Below are positions 43,573 through 53,127 of a DNA stretch of 64,000 nt, in pieces. The position numbers and the translations under genes were made by a program. Location of the stretch: the NCBI GenBank assembly GCA_000814665.1, contig JWIH01000004.1:1-64000 (forward strand), given 5' to 3'. The notes beneath the pieces were generated by a model, which worked only from the letters and a program-made list of their open reading frames with translations, had not been told where the DNA came from and searched no databases. Each line of letters opens with the position of its first letter. Positions within the stretch are counted from its first letter, which is position 1. The stretch comes from Pseudoalteromonas flavipulchra NCIMB 2033 = ATCC BAA-314 (GTDB lineage: Bacteria > Pseudomonadota > Gammaproteobacteria > Enterobacterales > Alteromonadaceae).

Positions 43573-44228
43573 TGTTGGAGTTTGTAGATTATCCTGCCAA
43601 AGGACAGCATAAAGCGAGTATTATTTGGCTCCATGGTTTAGGTGATTCAGGTAACGGCTTTTTACCCATTGCCTCTGAGTTAAACCTGCCTGACGAATTG
43701 GGTGCACACTTTATTTTTCCACATGCACCAGAGCAGCCGGTCACTATAAATGGTGGTATGGTGATGCGTGCATGGTATGACATTAAATCATTTGATCTGG
43801 ATAAAAGAGCGGATGAGCAAGGTGTGCGAGACTCATCAGCTCAGGTTGAAGCGTTAATTCAGGCACAGTTAGATAAAGGTATTCCAGCTAACCGTATTAT
43901 CCTAGCCGGATTTTCTCAAGGGGGCGTGATTGCGCTCCATCTTGCACCGCGTTTAACTGTTAAATTGGCTGGTGTCATGGCACTATCAACTTATATGTGT
44001 GTGCCTGAAAAGCTCAGTGCAGAAGCACAGCAAAGCGAGCTTACTATTTTTATGGCGCATGGCAGTGCTGATCCTGTCGTGCCTATGTTTGCAGGTGAGC
44101 ACGCATTTAACACGTTACAACAGCAAGGCTATGAAGTGAGCTGGCAAGACTACCCAATGGAGCATCAGGTATGTCTTGAAGAGTTAAAAGCCATTCGCGC
44201 TTGGTTAATTACGAGACTGAGTGATTAA
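43572..44228 (+). CDS. carboxylesterase/phospholipase-type alpha/beta hydrolase (Abhydrolase_2)
   Basis: 218 aa from the ATG at 43572, sharing a base with the cyaY stop. Cytosolic alpha/beta hydrolase: IIWLHGLGDSGNGFLPI near residue 16-32, FIFPHAPEQPVTINGG near 50, MRAWYDI near 69, nucleophile GFSQGGVIAL near 112, Asp in HGSADPVVP near 163 and His in YPMEHQVCLEEL near 194. Typical of PF02230 (carboxylesterase, lysophospholipase or acyl-protein thioesterase-like). Coupled to cyaY, though no functional link is evident. Confidence 0.93.
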   Translation: MLEFVDYPAKGQHKASIIWLHGLGDSGNGFLPIASELNLPDELGAHFIFPHAPEQPVTINGGMVMRAWYDIKSFDLDKRADEQGVRDSSAQVEALIQAQLDKGIPANRIILAGFSQGGVIALHLAPRLTVKLAGVMALSTYMCVPEKLSAEAQQSELTIFMAHGSADPVVPMFAGEHAFNTLQQQGYEVSWQDYPMEHQVCLEELKAIRAWLITRLSD

Positions 44229-44273
44229 TATTAAGTGGTATAAGGTACTGGTGACAGATACAGGAGCAAAGCA

Positions 44274-45191
44274 ATGTCACAAAAGATTGTCATAAAAACG
44301 TCGGTGAGTAAGCAACCCTCAGAGCCCTCAGCGGTGACCTATCAATGGCACTGGAAACGCATTTTTATGGCAACGGCAGCATTTGCTGGCATTGCAACCG
44401 CGGGTGTTTATGGTGTCGTGGATAACGTTAACGCAGACGAAGACGATGTCCAAGTGGCAGTACCTATACATGCCACCATTGCAAAAACCGATACATCACT
44501 GAATGACTCTCCTGCATCAGTAGACTCTAACGAAGAGCGTGAAGTCGGGCTGCTAAGTGCGGATACCTCACCCGATAGCGTTTTAACGACGCCCGAACTC
44601 ACCCCTACTGGTGCCGCGACGACCTCAATAGAGGTCGCTCAAGTCATTGCGTTAGACCAGGAACAGCAACAAGCTTCTGAAGAAACAGAAACAGAAACAG
44701 AAACAGAAACAGAAACAGAAACAGAAACAGAAACAGAAACAGAAACAGAAACAGAAACAGAAACAGAAACAGAAACAAGGGCTGAAGCTAAAAATCAATT
44801 TGATGCTGAAGCGCGCATAGCCAGTGTCGCGCTAGGGGCAAAAATCGACACGCAATTTATCAGCCGCGCTGTACTCACTACTCTGATTGATGACCGCGAA
44901 CCGACGAACGTGTTGAAAGACGTAATTGCGACCACTCAGTTTAGTGACAAGCTTTACTTTTTCACTGAAGTGCACGCGCTTAAAGATCAAGTGGTGTCGC
45001 ACCTGTGGTTTCATCAAGACGAGCTGATGGCAGAAGTGGAGCTTCCTATCCAAGCTGCGCGCTATCGTACTTATTCAAGTAAGAACGTCATGCCGAGTCA
45101 AACCGGAGATTGGCGTGTTGAGGTGGTGACGCAGTCTGGACAACTGCTTGCCCAAAAGACGTTCCGCATTGTGGATAACAGTCAGCAATAA
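44274..45191 (+). CDS. DUF2914 membrane-anchored protein with Glu-Thr repeat linker
   Basis: 305 aa. N-terminal cytosolic tail, single membrane segment near residues 30-52, acidic low-complexity linker with a perfect run of 16 Glu-Thr pairs (about 137-168), then a DUF2914 domain (about 195-300; ISRAVLTTLIDDREPTNVL, YFFTEVHALKDQVVSHLWFH, W.V.V....G..LA...F.I). The domain probably lies in the periplasm. DUF2914 function is unknown. Independent start with AGGAG; a hairpin region separates it from hemC. Confidence 0.85.
   Translation: MSQKIVIKTSVSKQPSEPSAVTYQWHWKRIFMATAAFAGIATAGVYGVVDNVNADEDDVQVAVPIHATIAKTDTSLNDSPASVDSNEEREVGLLSADTSPDSVLTTPELTPTGAATTSIEVAQVIALDQEQQQASEETETETETETETETETETETETETETETETETRAEAKNQFDAEARIASVALGAKIDTQFISRAVLTTLIDDREPTNVLKDVIATTQFSDKLYFFTEVHALKDQVVSHLWFHQDELMAEVELPIQAARYRTYSSKNVMPSQTGDWRVEVVTQSGQLLAQKTFRIVDNSQQ
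44682..44777 (+). repeat. hexanucleotide microsatellite (GAAACA)x16 inside a coding region
   Basis: Sixteen uninterrupted copies of the 6-nt unit GAAACA, coding for (Glu-Thr)16. Since the unit is a multiple of three, slippage changes linker length without a frameshift. Confidence 0.98.
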
Positions 45192-45211
45192 TCTTACTCG
45201 CAGTATTGTGT

Positions 45212-45277
45212 ATGGCAGCATGTGACCGACTGCCATCACCACATAGTTAACTATTTGCAGCGGCAATAACGCTGCAA
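45212..45277 (+). promoter_or_regulatory. two hairpins in the hemC leader
   Basis: ATGGCAG (45212-45218) pairs with CTGCCAT (45230-45236), and TTGCAGCG (45255-45262) pairs exactly with CGCTGCAA (45270-45277). The second hairpin ends 17 nt before the hemC start. No T run follows, so a leader structure or processing site is more likely than a terminator. Confidence 0.4.
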
Positions 45278-45294
45278 TAAATGAAAGGCAAATC

Positions 45295-46233
45295 ATGACA
45301 GAACAAGTTTCCATAATACGTATTGCAACGCGCAAAAGTGCTTTAGCGCTATGGCAAGCCGAATTTGTGAAGGCAGAGCTTGAAAAACACCATGCGAATC
45401 TAAAAGTAGAGCTCGTGCCGATGTCGACGAAAGGCGACAAGATCTTAGATACGCCACTGGCAAAAATTGGCGGGAAAGGGTTGTTCGTCAAAGAGCTTGA
45501 GCAGGCCATGTTAGAAGGGCGCGCAGATATTGCAGTGCATTCAATGAAAGATGTACCTGTTGATTTCCCTGAAGGGCTCGAGCTGCATACTATTTGCGAA
45601 CGCGAAGACCCAAGAGACGCGTTTGTGTCTAATACTTATACCTCACTTGCAGAGTTGCCTGAGGGCGCTGTGGTTGGCACATCAAGCCTGCGTCGCCAAT
45701 GTCAAATTCGAGCAGCGCGTCCGGACTTAGTCATTAAGGATTTACGTGGTAATGTGAATACTCGCCTAGCCAAGCTAGATGCGGGTGAGTTTGATGCCAT
45801 TATTTTGGCCGCCGCGGGACTTATCCGTTTAGAAATGGTGGATAGAATCGCAAGTTATATTGAACCGGAAGCTTCATTACCGGCCAATGGTCAAGGCGCT
45901 GTCGGCATTGAATGTCGTAGCGATGATGCTCAAACTAAAGCATTCCTTGCACCACTGGAACACACTGATACACGTATTCGTGTACTTGCCGAGCGCGCAA
46001 TGAACCGCCGTTTGGAAGGGGGATGTCAGGTTCCAATCGGCGCTTATGCAGAAGTCTCGGGCGATCAGGTGCACTTGCGCGGCTTAGTAGGTGCTGTCGA
46101 TGGCAGCGAAATCTTGCGCGGCGAATGCTCTGGTACGGTTGCAGAGGCTGAGCAACTTGGAATTCAATTGGCAGAATCCTTACTTGCGCAAGGTGCAGAT
46201 AAAATTCTTGCTGAGGTTTATAGGGACGCTTAA
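45295..46233 (+). CDS. hemC: hydroxymethylbilane synthase
   Basis: 312 aa. Joins four porphobilinogens into hydroxymethylbilane. [19 protein letters not shown] near residue 7-25, [26 protein letters not shown] (split) near 44-69, HSMKDVP near 84, [16 protein letters not shown] near 135, RGNVNTRL near 155, and the dipyrromethane cofactor Cys in [12 protein letters not shown] near 245. First gene of hemC-hemDX-hemY; its stop abuts the next ATG (TAAATG). In E. coli hemC starts beside cyaA, which is absent here. Confidence 0.97.
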   Translation: MTEQVSIIRIATRKSALALWQAEFVKAELEKHHANLKVELVPMSTKGDKILDTPLAKIGGKGLFVKELEQAMLEGRADIAVHSMKDVPVDFPEGLELHTICEREDPRDAFVSNTYTSLAELPEGAVVGTSSLRRQCQIRAARPDLVIKDLRGNVNTRLAKLDAGEFDAIILAAAGLIRLEMVDRIASYIEPEASLPANGQGAVGIECRSDDAQTKAFLAPLEHTDTRIRVLAERAMNRRLEGGCQVPIGAYAEVSGDQVHLRGLVGAVDGSEILRGECSGTVAEAEQLGIQLAESLLAQGADKILAEVYRDA

Positions 46234-48051
46234 ATGAAAGTTGTGCTAACTCGACCCGTTGGCAAATCAGAACCTTTATCTGAGTTACTGACACAGCAGC
46301 AAATTAGCTCAGTGATTTGCCCAGTATTGCAGCTTAATGAAGTGGCGGTGAGTGACACCGCCAAAGCAATGATAAGCGAAGCCGAGTTAGCTATTTTTGT
46401 CTCGCCAGATGCGGTGCGATACTTTCACCAACTAGAAGTGCCATTAGCCGGACATTGCGCAGCTTTTGCTGTTGGCGAAGGCACGGCCGATGCTATCCAG
46501 CAGACCCTAAATATCAAGGCTAAATATCCTAAACAACCTGATTCCGAAGGCTTGCTTGCACTCCCGCAGCTGTCCTCTGTTGAGGGCAAGCGTGTATTGT
46601 TGGTCAAAGGGAAAGGCGGGCGTCCCGTTATTGCGCAAACTTTAAAAGCGCAGGGAGCCATCCTTGACAGTCTGGTGGTTTATGAACGCGTTGCCGTAAA
46701 AGACAATGCAGATGGCTGGTTAGACCACTGGCGAAGCCAGCAGATTGAAGGTATAGTCATTACCAGTAATAGTGCAGCGGATGCGATTTTTAATACGCAG
46801 TCGTCAGCAAGTAAAGATTGGTTGGCTCAGCGCACTTTCTTTGTTGTGAGCCAACGTATTGCTGAGCATGTACAGCAATCCTATAACATCGAACAGTCTC
46901 AAATTGTGGTATGTCATGGCCCTGATAATCGTGCCATCGCAGGGAGTATCATCGACTATACCAAGCAGCAAGGGCGCAAAATGACTCAGTCTGAATCGCA
47001 AACAAAGAATACAAATACCCAGCAAGCTGCAAAAGCAGCAGAGCAAACCGTAACGCCACATCACGCTAAGGCTGGTGTGAGTAAGGTTGCGCTCCTTGCA
47101 TTATTAGTGGCACTGGGTAGTGGCGCTGGTGTTGGCTATGTTTATTTGCAACAGCAACAACAGTTGCAACAAGCGTTGCTAACTAACCAAGCGATTAACG
47201 CTGAAAATCAGCTACTAAACACACAGCTGAGTGGCGCTAAATCGCAACTTCAGCGAGTAGAAAATGTGCTTGATTCGTTGCAAGACAATGTCGCAAAGCG
47301 ATTGGCTGAGCAGCAGCAACATGTGGAAACCCAGTTAATGCAGACGCTTGCCAAGGCGCAGCAGCAAGTAAGCGGTGCAGTGGCCTCTGAGGCATTGTAT
47401 TTACAGCGCCTTGCTGCATTTAAAGTTGCGGCAGAGCAAGATTATCTTGGCGCAATTGCTATTCTGCAGCGCTTGCAAGAGAGCTTAGAGTCTGAGTCCA
47501 ACACGGCAGCTGTTAAGCAGGCGATTGCTAAAGACATTGCGGCTTTGAAGGCCTTGCCTAAGCCGCAAACGGAGTCACTTTACTTTGAGCTTCATGGTTT
47601 ATTGTCTCAAGTTGATACGCTAACGATCAAAACTAAGCAAATTCCGCAAAAAGCAGCGAGTGAAGATGCTGCGCTATCGCAACAGGTTGATGATTGGCAA
47701 GCGAACTTAAAGCGCTCTTGGCGGGGGTTGGTTGATGACTTTATTACCATACGTCATCATGATGAAGTGGTGATAGACCCACTGCTCGATAAAAACGAGC
47801 AGCTGCTTATACGCACGCAGCTGCGTGCTTATTTAACCCAAGCACAAACCGCATTAATGGATCAACAGGCGAGCATTTACTTCAGTGCGCTTGATAGTGC
47901 AGCCGACACGTTGGCGCGTTATTTTGATACGCAACACGCGCCTGTGAATACGATGCAGCAGGCTTTAAACAAGCTGAGCCGCAGTGAAGTTCAGCGCCAA
48001 GAGTCGATTGAACTTGCCACCCCAGCAGCAGTTAAAGGGTGGCTAAAATGA
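46234..48051 (+). CDS. HemD-HemX fusion: uroporphyrinogen-III synthase joined to HemX
   Basis: 605 aa in one open frame. Residues about 1-245: uroporphyrinogen-III synthase (VLTRPVGKSEPLSELL, FVSPDAVRYF, AVGEGTADAI, LLVKGKGGRPV, ITSNSAADAIF, VVSQRIAEH). Residues about 250-605: HemX, with a Gln/Ala-rich cytosolic tail, one membrane segment (ALLALLVALGSGAGVGYVYL near 287-306), a coiled coil, and the domain ending LSRSEVQRQESIELATPAAVKGWL-like. In E. coli hemD and hemX are separate genes. An ATG at 46981 with AAGGG upstream sits at the junction, so a separate HemX could also be made. Stop overlaps the hemY start. Confidence 0.93.
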   Translation: MKVVLTRPVGKSEPLSELLTQQQISSVICPVLQLNEVAVSDTAKAMISEAELAIFVSPDAVRYFHQLEVPLAGHCAAFAVGEGTADAIQQTLNIKAKYPKQPDSEGLLALPQLSSVEGKRVLLVKGKGGRPVIAQTLKAQGAILDSLVVYERVAVKDNADGWLDHWRSQQIEGIVITSNSAADAIFNTQSSASKDWLAQRTFFVVSQRIAEHVQQSYNIEQSQIVVCHGPDNRAIAGSIIDYTKQQGRKMTQSESQTKNTNTQQAAKAAEQTVTPHHAKAGVSKVALLALLVALGSGAGVGYVYLQQQQQLQQALLTNQAINAENQLLNTQLSGAKSQLQRVENVLDSLQDNVAKRLAEQQQHVETQLMQTLAKAQQQVSGAVASEALYLQRLAAFKVAAEQDYLGAIAILQRLQESLESESNTAAVKQAIAKDIAALKALPKPQTESLYFELHGLLSQVDTLTIKTKQIPQKAASEDAALSQQVDDWQANLKRSWRGLVDDFITIRHHDEVVIDPLLDKNEQLLIRTQLRAYLTQAQTALMDQQASIYFSALDSAADTLARYFDTQHAPVNTMQQALNKLSRSEVQRQESIELATPAAVKGWLK

Positions 48052-49151
48052 TGGCAAAAATCATCACCTTCGCGCTTATTTTTATCGCACTAGCCGCCAG
48101 TCATTTGCTCATTGATGAGAAAGGCTATGTGTTGATCTCGTTCAATCAAACCACGATTGAAGGCAGCATAGTGTCTTTCACTATCTTGTTATTACTTGTC
48201 ATCACCGCTTTAGTGTTGTTGGGTAAGGTAGTGCGTTGGTCGTGGCATCGCCTAGTCAATACGAAAGGTCATTTTTCCAGAAAGCGTAAACTAAAAGCGC
48301 AACAAGCATGGAACGAAAGTTTGTGGCTATTTATTAACGGCGAAGTGGAACAAGCAGCAACCTTGTTGACGAAAACGCCGCAGCCGGATGAACGCCAAGA
48401 CTATGTGCGTGCCATCGCAGCCAAAGCGGCGTTAAAGCAAGGAGATGTTGTCAAAGCAAATACTGAGCTAGAAGCTATATCGGATGACAACCAAGGGCAG
48501 CTCGCGGCACTATGGCTAGAGGCAAATAATAGTGAACAGGCGTTGGCTTTACTTGATGATAAAATGTCTGCGGCTAAACCAACTTCAGCGGTGCTTAGCG
48601 GTTACATTTTAGCTTGCCTGCAGGCTAAGCAACCCGAGCTGGCCGCTGCACAAATCGCGAAGTGGCACAAAAAGCTCAACTGGAGTGATACGCAGTGGCA
48701 GAGTGTGTTCGAGCGCATGTTTGTAATAGCCCCAGAGCAAGCAGACACTTTGTTTAATATGCTACCTAAGGCAGTAAAAGCGCATGCAATACCAGCCCTT
48801 AATAAAGTGAAGCTGCAACAGGGACGCATAGCGGAAGTGTTGGGCGAGCTCAAGAAGCTGCTTAAACAAGGCCAATATCACCAGTTAGCGGACTATCTGC
48901 AACACAGCACGCAAAGTAGTAATGAACTCAAATTAGCACTGCAGCAGCAATTGAAAAAACATCCAGATGACAAGGAGTTGCTGTTCTCATTGGCTTGCCT
49001 TTGCAATGCTGAGGGGGATTATGAGCTTGCTGCGAAGATCTTTGATTCCTTAAGCGCAAACCCTTGGGAAGCGCGCTGGAGTAAGCAAGCACAGCTTGCC
49101 TACGAAAAAATGCATACCTACGAGAAAGCGTATTTAATCGCAAAATCGTAA
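48048..49151 (+). CDS. hemY: HemY TPR membrane protein
   Basis: 367 aa from the ATG at 48048, which overlaps the hemDX stop (ATGA). Two N-terminal membrane helices (about 4-22 and 43-62), then the HemY region (SRKRKLKAQQAWNESLWLFINGEVEQAATLL, split) and TPR-like helices to the C-terminus (LLFSLACLCNAEGDYELAAKIFDS near 310-333). In E. coli HemY is the third or fourth gene of the hemCDXY operon; role in haem homeostasis is not settled, and it is not the protoporphyrinogen oxidase called HemY in Bacillus. Followed by a clear terminator. Confidence 0.93.
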   Translation: MMAKIITFALIFIALAASHLLIDEKGYVLISFNQTTIEGSIVSFTILLLLVITALVLLGKVVRWSWHRLVNTKGHFSRKRKLKAQQAWNESLWLFINGEVEQAATLLTKTPQPDERQDYVRAIAAKAALKQGDVVKANTELEAISDDNQGQLAALWLEANNSEQALALLDDKMSAAKPTSAVLSGYILACLQAKQPELAAAQIAKWHKKLNWSDTQWQSVFERMFVIAPEQADTLFNMLPKAVKAHAIPALNKVKLQQGRIAEVLGELKKLLKQGQYHQLADYLQHSTQSSNELKLALQQQLKKHPDDKELLFSLACLCNAEGDYELAAKIFDSLSANPWEARWSKQAQLAYEKMHTYEKAYLIAKS

Positions 49152-49153
49152 TG

Positions 49154-49185
49154 AAAAGCCTGCGCAGCAATGTGCAGGCTTTTTT
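49154..49185 (+). terminator. terminator of the hem operon
   Basis: AAAAGCCTGC / GCAGGCTTTT, 10-bp perfect stem with 10-nt loop and six T residues, 2 nt after the hemY stop. Confidence 0.92.
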
Positions 49186-49283
49186 GCATTAAAGTTAGCT
49201 ATACTCAATTCTGACATATGTCCTTGCTATCTCAGTTTAGGTGCGTATGATCCCAAAAATTTTAACTGCAAATCGAGTCTCTT

Positions 49284-50279
49284 ATGATCAATAACACACT
49301 CCCACTATTAGATTTACATCGCCACTTAGATGGTAACGTTCGTGCTACAACGATTTTAGAACTTGGCCAGCAGTTTAATATGGATTTACCGGCAACGGAT
49401 CTCGAAGGTCTACGCCCACATGTTCAAGTGTTGGACAATGCACCCAATCTAATGGCGTTTCTTGAAAAACTAGATTGGGGCGTAAAGGTACTAGGTGACT
49501 ACGATGCTTGTCGCCGTATTGCGATTGAAAATGTTGCCGACGCAGTTGCACAAGGTATTGATTACACAGAGCTAAGGTTTAGTCCTTACTACATGGCAAA
49601 AACCCATAATCTACACCCGCAGGGCGTTGTTGAAGCCGTAGTCGACGGTGTACAAAGTGCAGTTAAAGGCCAAGACATTAAGGTTAACCTGATCGGGATT
49701 ATGTCACGCACATTTGGTGTTGAGAAATGCCAATATGAGCTAGACGCGCTACTTGCCTTTAAAGAGCAGTTGGTTGCGATTGACCTCGCGGGTGACGAGC
49801 TGGGCTTCCCTGGCGAGCTGTTTATTGAACATTATAAGCAGGTTCGCGATGCTTACCTTGGGGTGACGGTACATGCTGGCGAAGCTGAGGGCGCGGTAAG
49901 TATCTGGCAAGCCATTAAAGAACTTGGTGCAACACGTATCGGTCACGGAGTTAAAGCAATCCATGACCCAGCTTTGATGGACTATTTACGTGATAATCGT
50001 ATCGGGATCGAGTCTTGCCTAACCAGTAACATCCAAACAAGCACTGTCGAAAGTTTAACCACGCATCCATTGAAAGCATTTTTAGATCATGGTGTATTGG
50101 CAACCATCAATACTGATGACCCAGCGGTTCAAGGTATCGAGTTGGATAACGAGTATAGCCATGCAGCTGCGGCGGCAGGTTTAGATTTGAGTGATATCCA
50201 TAAAGCGCAGCGCAATGCGGTTGAGATTGCCTTTTTAAGTGAAGCTGATAAAAAAGCGTTGCTTGCAAAGAAAGCGTAG
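49284..50279 (+). CDS. add: adenosine deaminase
   Basis: 331 aa. Amidohydrolase that converts adenosine to inosine. Metal ligands LHRHLDG near residue 12-18, [11 protein letters not shown] near 93, [13 protein letters not shown] near 167-180, HAGEAEG near 196, [10 protein letters not shown] near 217, and NTDDPAV near 274. Full length compared with E. coli Add (333 aa). Monocistronic between the hem operon terminator and a convergent CBS gene. Confidence 0.95.
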   Translation: MINNTLPLLDLHRHLDGNVRATTILELGQQFNMDLPATDLEGLRPHVQVLDNAPNLMAFLEKLDWGVKVLGDYDACRRIAIENVADAVAQGIDYTELRFSPYYMAKTHNLHPQGVVEAVVDGVQSAVKGQDIKVNLIGIMSRTFGVEKCQYELDALLAFKEQLVAIDLAGDELGFPGELFIEHYKQVRDAYLGVTVHAGEAEGAVSIWQAIKELGATRIGHGVKAIHDPALMDYLRDNRIGIESCLTSNIQTSTVESLTTHPLKAFLDHGVLATINTDDPAVQGIELDNEYSHAAAAAGLDLSDIHKAQRNAVEIAFLSEADKKALLAKKA

Positions 50280-50288
50280 GCTGAAATT

Positions 50289-50313
50289 GCTGTGTGGGAT
50301 CACCCCGCACAGC
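50289..50313. terminator. 10-bp hairpin between convergent add and CBS genes
   Basis: GCTGTGTGGG / CCCGCACAGC (one G-T pair), loop ATCAC, overlapping the CBS gene stop. On the plus strand TCTCTTTT follows after 11 nt; on the minus strand there is no T run. May serve both genes. Confidence 0.5.
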
Positions 50314-50707
50314 TAAGATAACTCTCTTTTAGCGCCGCAACGACTTGGCTGCGTGTCACAATTCCAATCACTTTGCCTTCATTGAGTACGGGATAAACCT
50401 TAGGACTATTTTGCTGCATACGTTGTGCAAGGTCGACAACGGTTGTTGCAGCTTCGATACTGAGGGCAGGCGTAGCCAGTAAGTCTCTCAGCTGTACTTT
50501 ACCATCACAAAAGTAGCTGGAATTAAGCAAAGGCTTGAGTAGCTGCTGCTCTGAAATAAATCCAACAAGATGACGCTGCGCATCTATCACTGGTGCACCA
50601 ATTAAATGATGCTTTTGTAGCAAACTAATCGCGTCGGTTAGCTCGGTCTCGGCGGTTAACAGTGGGAAATCAGGTGACATGATGTCACGAACATAGAGTT
50701 TACTCAT
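50300..50707 (-). CDS. CBS-domain pair protein
   Basis: 135 aa from the ATG at 50707 (MSKLYVRDIMSPDFP); a longer frame to 50824 has no ribosome site. Two CBS motifs: residues about 5-60 (VRDIMSPDFPLLTAETELTDAI, HHLIGAPVIDAQRHLVGFIS) and 70-130 (LRDLLATPALSIEAATTVVDLA, VYPVLNEGKVIGIVTRSQVV). No other domain. Stand-alone CBS pairs bind adenine nucleotides and regulate partner proteins; the partner is unknown. Lies next to adenosine deaminase, but convergently. Confidence 0.92.
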   Translation of the reverse strand: MSKLYVRDIMSPDFPLLTAETELTDAISLLQKHHLIGAPVIDAQRHLVGFISEQQLLKPLLNSSYFCDGKVQLRDLLATPALSIEAATTVVDLAQRMQQNSPKVYPVLNEGKVIGIVTRSQVVAALKESYLSCAG

Positions 50708-50863
50708 CATACTTCTCGCGGTGTCTGTGTGTAATATGAGAGTAGCGGGTGAAAGTGTTTTGGTAAAATGGATTGTTTTGATTGGTTTGTTCTGTTTTTT
50801 CAATGTGTGACAAAGACCTGCCACACATTGAATAACGCTCTGGCTACTTAACTGAAGCCGAGG

Positions 50864-51577
50864 TTATTTAATAAACGCAAAAGCGTCGGCGTACATAAAG
50901 TCGCGCTCAGCACCATGATTGATAAAGTCATCACGCACAATGCCAATCATGTCAAAGCGGCCTGCCATATAAATGCTGTACGGCTCTAAAGAAACGATAT
51001 CTTTCATCACAGCCTGATGAACGAAACCACGATGGCCTTTCCATGCTTCACTGGCATTTTCTACCACAGGAATAAACTGAAAGTGTTTATTTGAGGCGGC
51101 CCAAGCTTCCATCTCCGCTTTTGCATATAGCGCAGCTTCTTCTTTTACACCCCAGTAAAATAATACTGGTTGGTCGTAACCTGTTTCAGCCAAGTGATCG
51201 GCCATAGATTTGACATAAGAAAATCCAGTACCGCCGGCAAGGAGTACTAGTGGACGCGCTTGATCAACACGGATCTGAGATACGCCAAGACCAACTTCTA
51301 ATGCAACGGTTTGCTTTGTATCAAAAGCGTTACGTAGGTGATCTAGTGACTGCATGGCATAAGAGTCAGCGCCAGAAGCACCGATATGTAGCTCTAACTG
51401 CTCTGTTTTTGAAGGGCTGCTGGCAATCGAGAAAGCACGTTTGTCTTTTTCACCAAGTACCAATTGCAGATACTGGCCGGCTTCGAATTGCACCGCTTCT
51501 TCAGGTTTTAATATAACTTTGTGAACAAATTCCGTAAGAGGTGTAATTGAGACAACCTCTGCTGCTAATACTTGCAT
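50864..51577 (-). CDS. fre: NAD(P)H-flavin reductase
   Basis: 237 aa, matching E. coli Fre (233 aa). N-terminal FAD-binding-like barrel with AGQYLQLVLGEKDKRAFSIASSP near residue 34-56, ELHIGAS near 62, then NAD-binding domain LLAGGTGFSYVKSM near 112-125, FYWGVKEEAALY near 140, and IYMAGRFDMIGIVRDDF near 205 ending ADAFAFIK. Reduces free flavins with NAD(P)H. Downstream of ubiD in the same direction, as in E. coli ubiD-fre, where free reduced FMN supports UbiX/UbiD prenylated flavin chemistry. Confidence 0.96.
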   Translation of the reverse strand: MQVLAAEVVSITPLTEFVHKVILKPEEAVQFEAGQYLQLVLGEKDKRAFSIASSPSKTEQLELHIGASGADSYAMQSLDHLRNAFDTKQTVALEVGLGVSQIRVDQARPLVLLAGGTGFSYVKSMADHLAETGYDQPVLFYWGVKEEAALYAKAEMEAWAASNKHFQFIPVVENASEAWKGHRGFVHQAVMKDIVSLEPYSIYMAGRFDMIGIVRDDFINHGAERDFMYADAFAFIK

Positions 51578-51609
51578 GTGTTACCTTTATTAAGCACGTG
51601 GCTAAAGTC

Positions 51610-51637
51610 TGTGCACTCTAGCATAGCTGAGTGCACA
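51610..51637. other. 9-bp hairpin between ubiD and fre
   Basis: TGTGCACTC / GAGTGCACA, perfect stem with 10-nt loop, within the 77-nt ubiD-fre gap. No T run follows on the minus strand, so it may be a processing or partial-attenuation element. Confidence 0.45.
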
Positions 51638-51654
51638 ATGTTAGATGATATATG

Positions 51655-53127
51655 TCATTTGATGGTGATCCCTAGGGTATCCCAAATTTCGTCAACGCGT
51701 TGTTTAACCTCGGGATCCATAACGATAGGCTCGCCCCATTCACGGTCGGTCTCACCCGGCCATTTGTTGGTTGCGTCCATACCCATTTTAGAGCCAAGGC
51801 CGGACACAGGGGAAGCAAAATCGAGATAATCGATAGGCGTGCTTTCAACTAAGGTGGTGTCTCTTGCGGGATCCATACGTGTGGTTATCGCCCAAATCAC
51901 ATCATTCCAGTCGCGAGCATTTACATCATCATCACAAACAATGACAAACTTGGTGTACATAAATTGTCTAAGGAAAGACCATACGCCCATCATCACGCGT
52001 TTAGCATGCCCCGGATACTGCTTTTTCATGGTGACGACCGCCATGCGGTATGAGCAGCCTTCTGGTGGAAGGTAAAAATCGACGATTTCCGGAAATTGCT
52101 TTTGTAAAATCGGCACGAATACTTCGTTGAGGGCAACACCAAGAATGGCTGGCTCATCAGGTGGGCGGCCAGTATAAGTGCTGTGATAAATTGGATCTTT
52201 GCGATGCGTTATATGCGTGACAGTCATTACAGGGAAGTCGTCAACTTCATTGTAATAGCCTGTGTGATCGCCATATGGACCTTCTGGCGCAAGCTCGCCC
52301 GGTTGAATATATCCTTCTAAGACGATTTCGGCACTCGCTGGTACTTGCAGTTCGTTAGAAATAGATTTAACGACCTGTGTCTTACTACCACGCAGTAGAC
52401 CTGCAAATGCATATTCGCTTAGCGTATCGGGAACTGGGGTTACCGCACCTAAAATCGTCGCCGGATCAGCGCCAAGTGCAACCGATACCGGATACGGTTC
52501 GCCCGGATACTCTTTGCACCACTCCTGAAAATCAAGCGCGCCGCCGCGATGTGATAGCCAGCGCATAATAATTTTGTTTTTACCCAATAGCTGCTGACGA
52601 TAAATCCCTAGGTTCTGACGCTTTTTATAAGGACCTTTGGTTACCGTTAACCCCCATGTAATTAAAGGTGCGGCATCACCAGGCCAGCAATGTTGAATAG
52701 GTAGTGTCGTGAGATCGACCTCATCACCGCTCAATACGACTTCTTGGCATGGCGCTTTTTTCACTTCCTTGGCTGGCATATTCAACACTTGTTTGAATAC
52801 CGGTAGCTGGCCAATGGCTTCTTTAATTCCCTTCGGTGGATCGGGTTCTTTTAAAAAAGCGAGTAACTTGCCGACTTCTCTTAGCTCACTGACATCGCTT
52901 TGTCCCATCCCCATTGCAACGCGCTTTGGTGTGCCAAATAGGTTAGCCAGTACCGGAATGTCATAACCTACAGGGTTTTCAAATAGGATAGCGGGTCCAC
53001 CTGCTCGCAGCGTTCGATCTGCAATTTCAGTCATTTCTAGTTTGGTGGAAATGGGCTGCTTGACGCGAACAAGTTCTCCTTGTTTTTCAAGCTGGGCTAT
53101 AAAATCTCGTAAGTCTTGGTATTTCAT
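51655..53127 (-). CDS. ubiD: 4-hydroxy-3-polyprenylbenzoate decarboxylase
   Basis: 490 aa. Ubiquinone-pathway decarboxylase using prenylated FMN. Signatures: [12 protein letters not shown] near residue 17, [27 protein letters not shown] (split) near 40-66, [14 protein letters not shown] near 187, and [39 protein letters not shown] (split) near 275-313. ATG at 53127 gives [10 protein letters not shown], the usual start. Length close to E. coli UbiD (497 aa). Followed by fre. Confidence 0.97.
   Translation of the reverse strand: MKYQDLRDFIAQLEKQGELVRVKQPISTKLEMTEIADRTLRAGGPAILFENPVGYDIPVLANLFGTPKRVAMGMGQSDVSELREVGKLLAFLKEPDPPKGIKEAIGQLPVFKQVLNMPAKEVKKAPCQEVVLSGDEVDLTTLPIQHCWPGDAAPLITWGLTVTKGPYKKRQNLGIYRQQLLGKNKIIMRWLSHRGGALDFQEWCKEYPGEPYPVSVALGADPATILGAVTPVPDTLSEYAFAGLLRGSKTQVVKSISNELQVPASAEIVLEGYIQPGELAPEGPYGDHTGYYNEVDDFPVMTVTHITHRKDPIYHSTYTGRPPDEPAILGVALNEVFVPILQKQFPEIVDFYLPPEGCSYRMAVVTMKKQYPGHAKRVMMGVWSFLRQFMYTKFVIVCDDDVNARDWNDVIWAITTRMDPARDTTLVESTPIDYLDFASPVSGLGSKMGMDATNKWPGETDREWGEPIVMDPEVKQRVDEIWDTLGITIK

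Noticed and set aside
44682-44777. Short regular repeats considered as a CRISPR-like array
   Set aside because: The unit is 6 nt with no spacers and lies in frame inside a coding region.
46981-48051. Separate hemX gene
   Set aside because: The frame is continuous with hemD and no stop intervenes, so the fusion is the main call; the internal start is only noted as possible.
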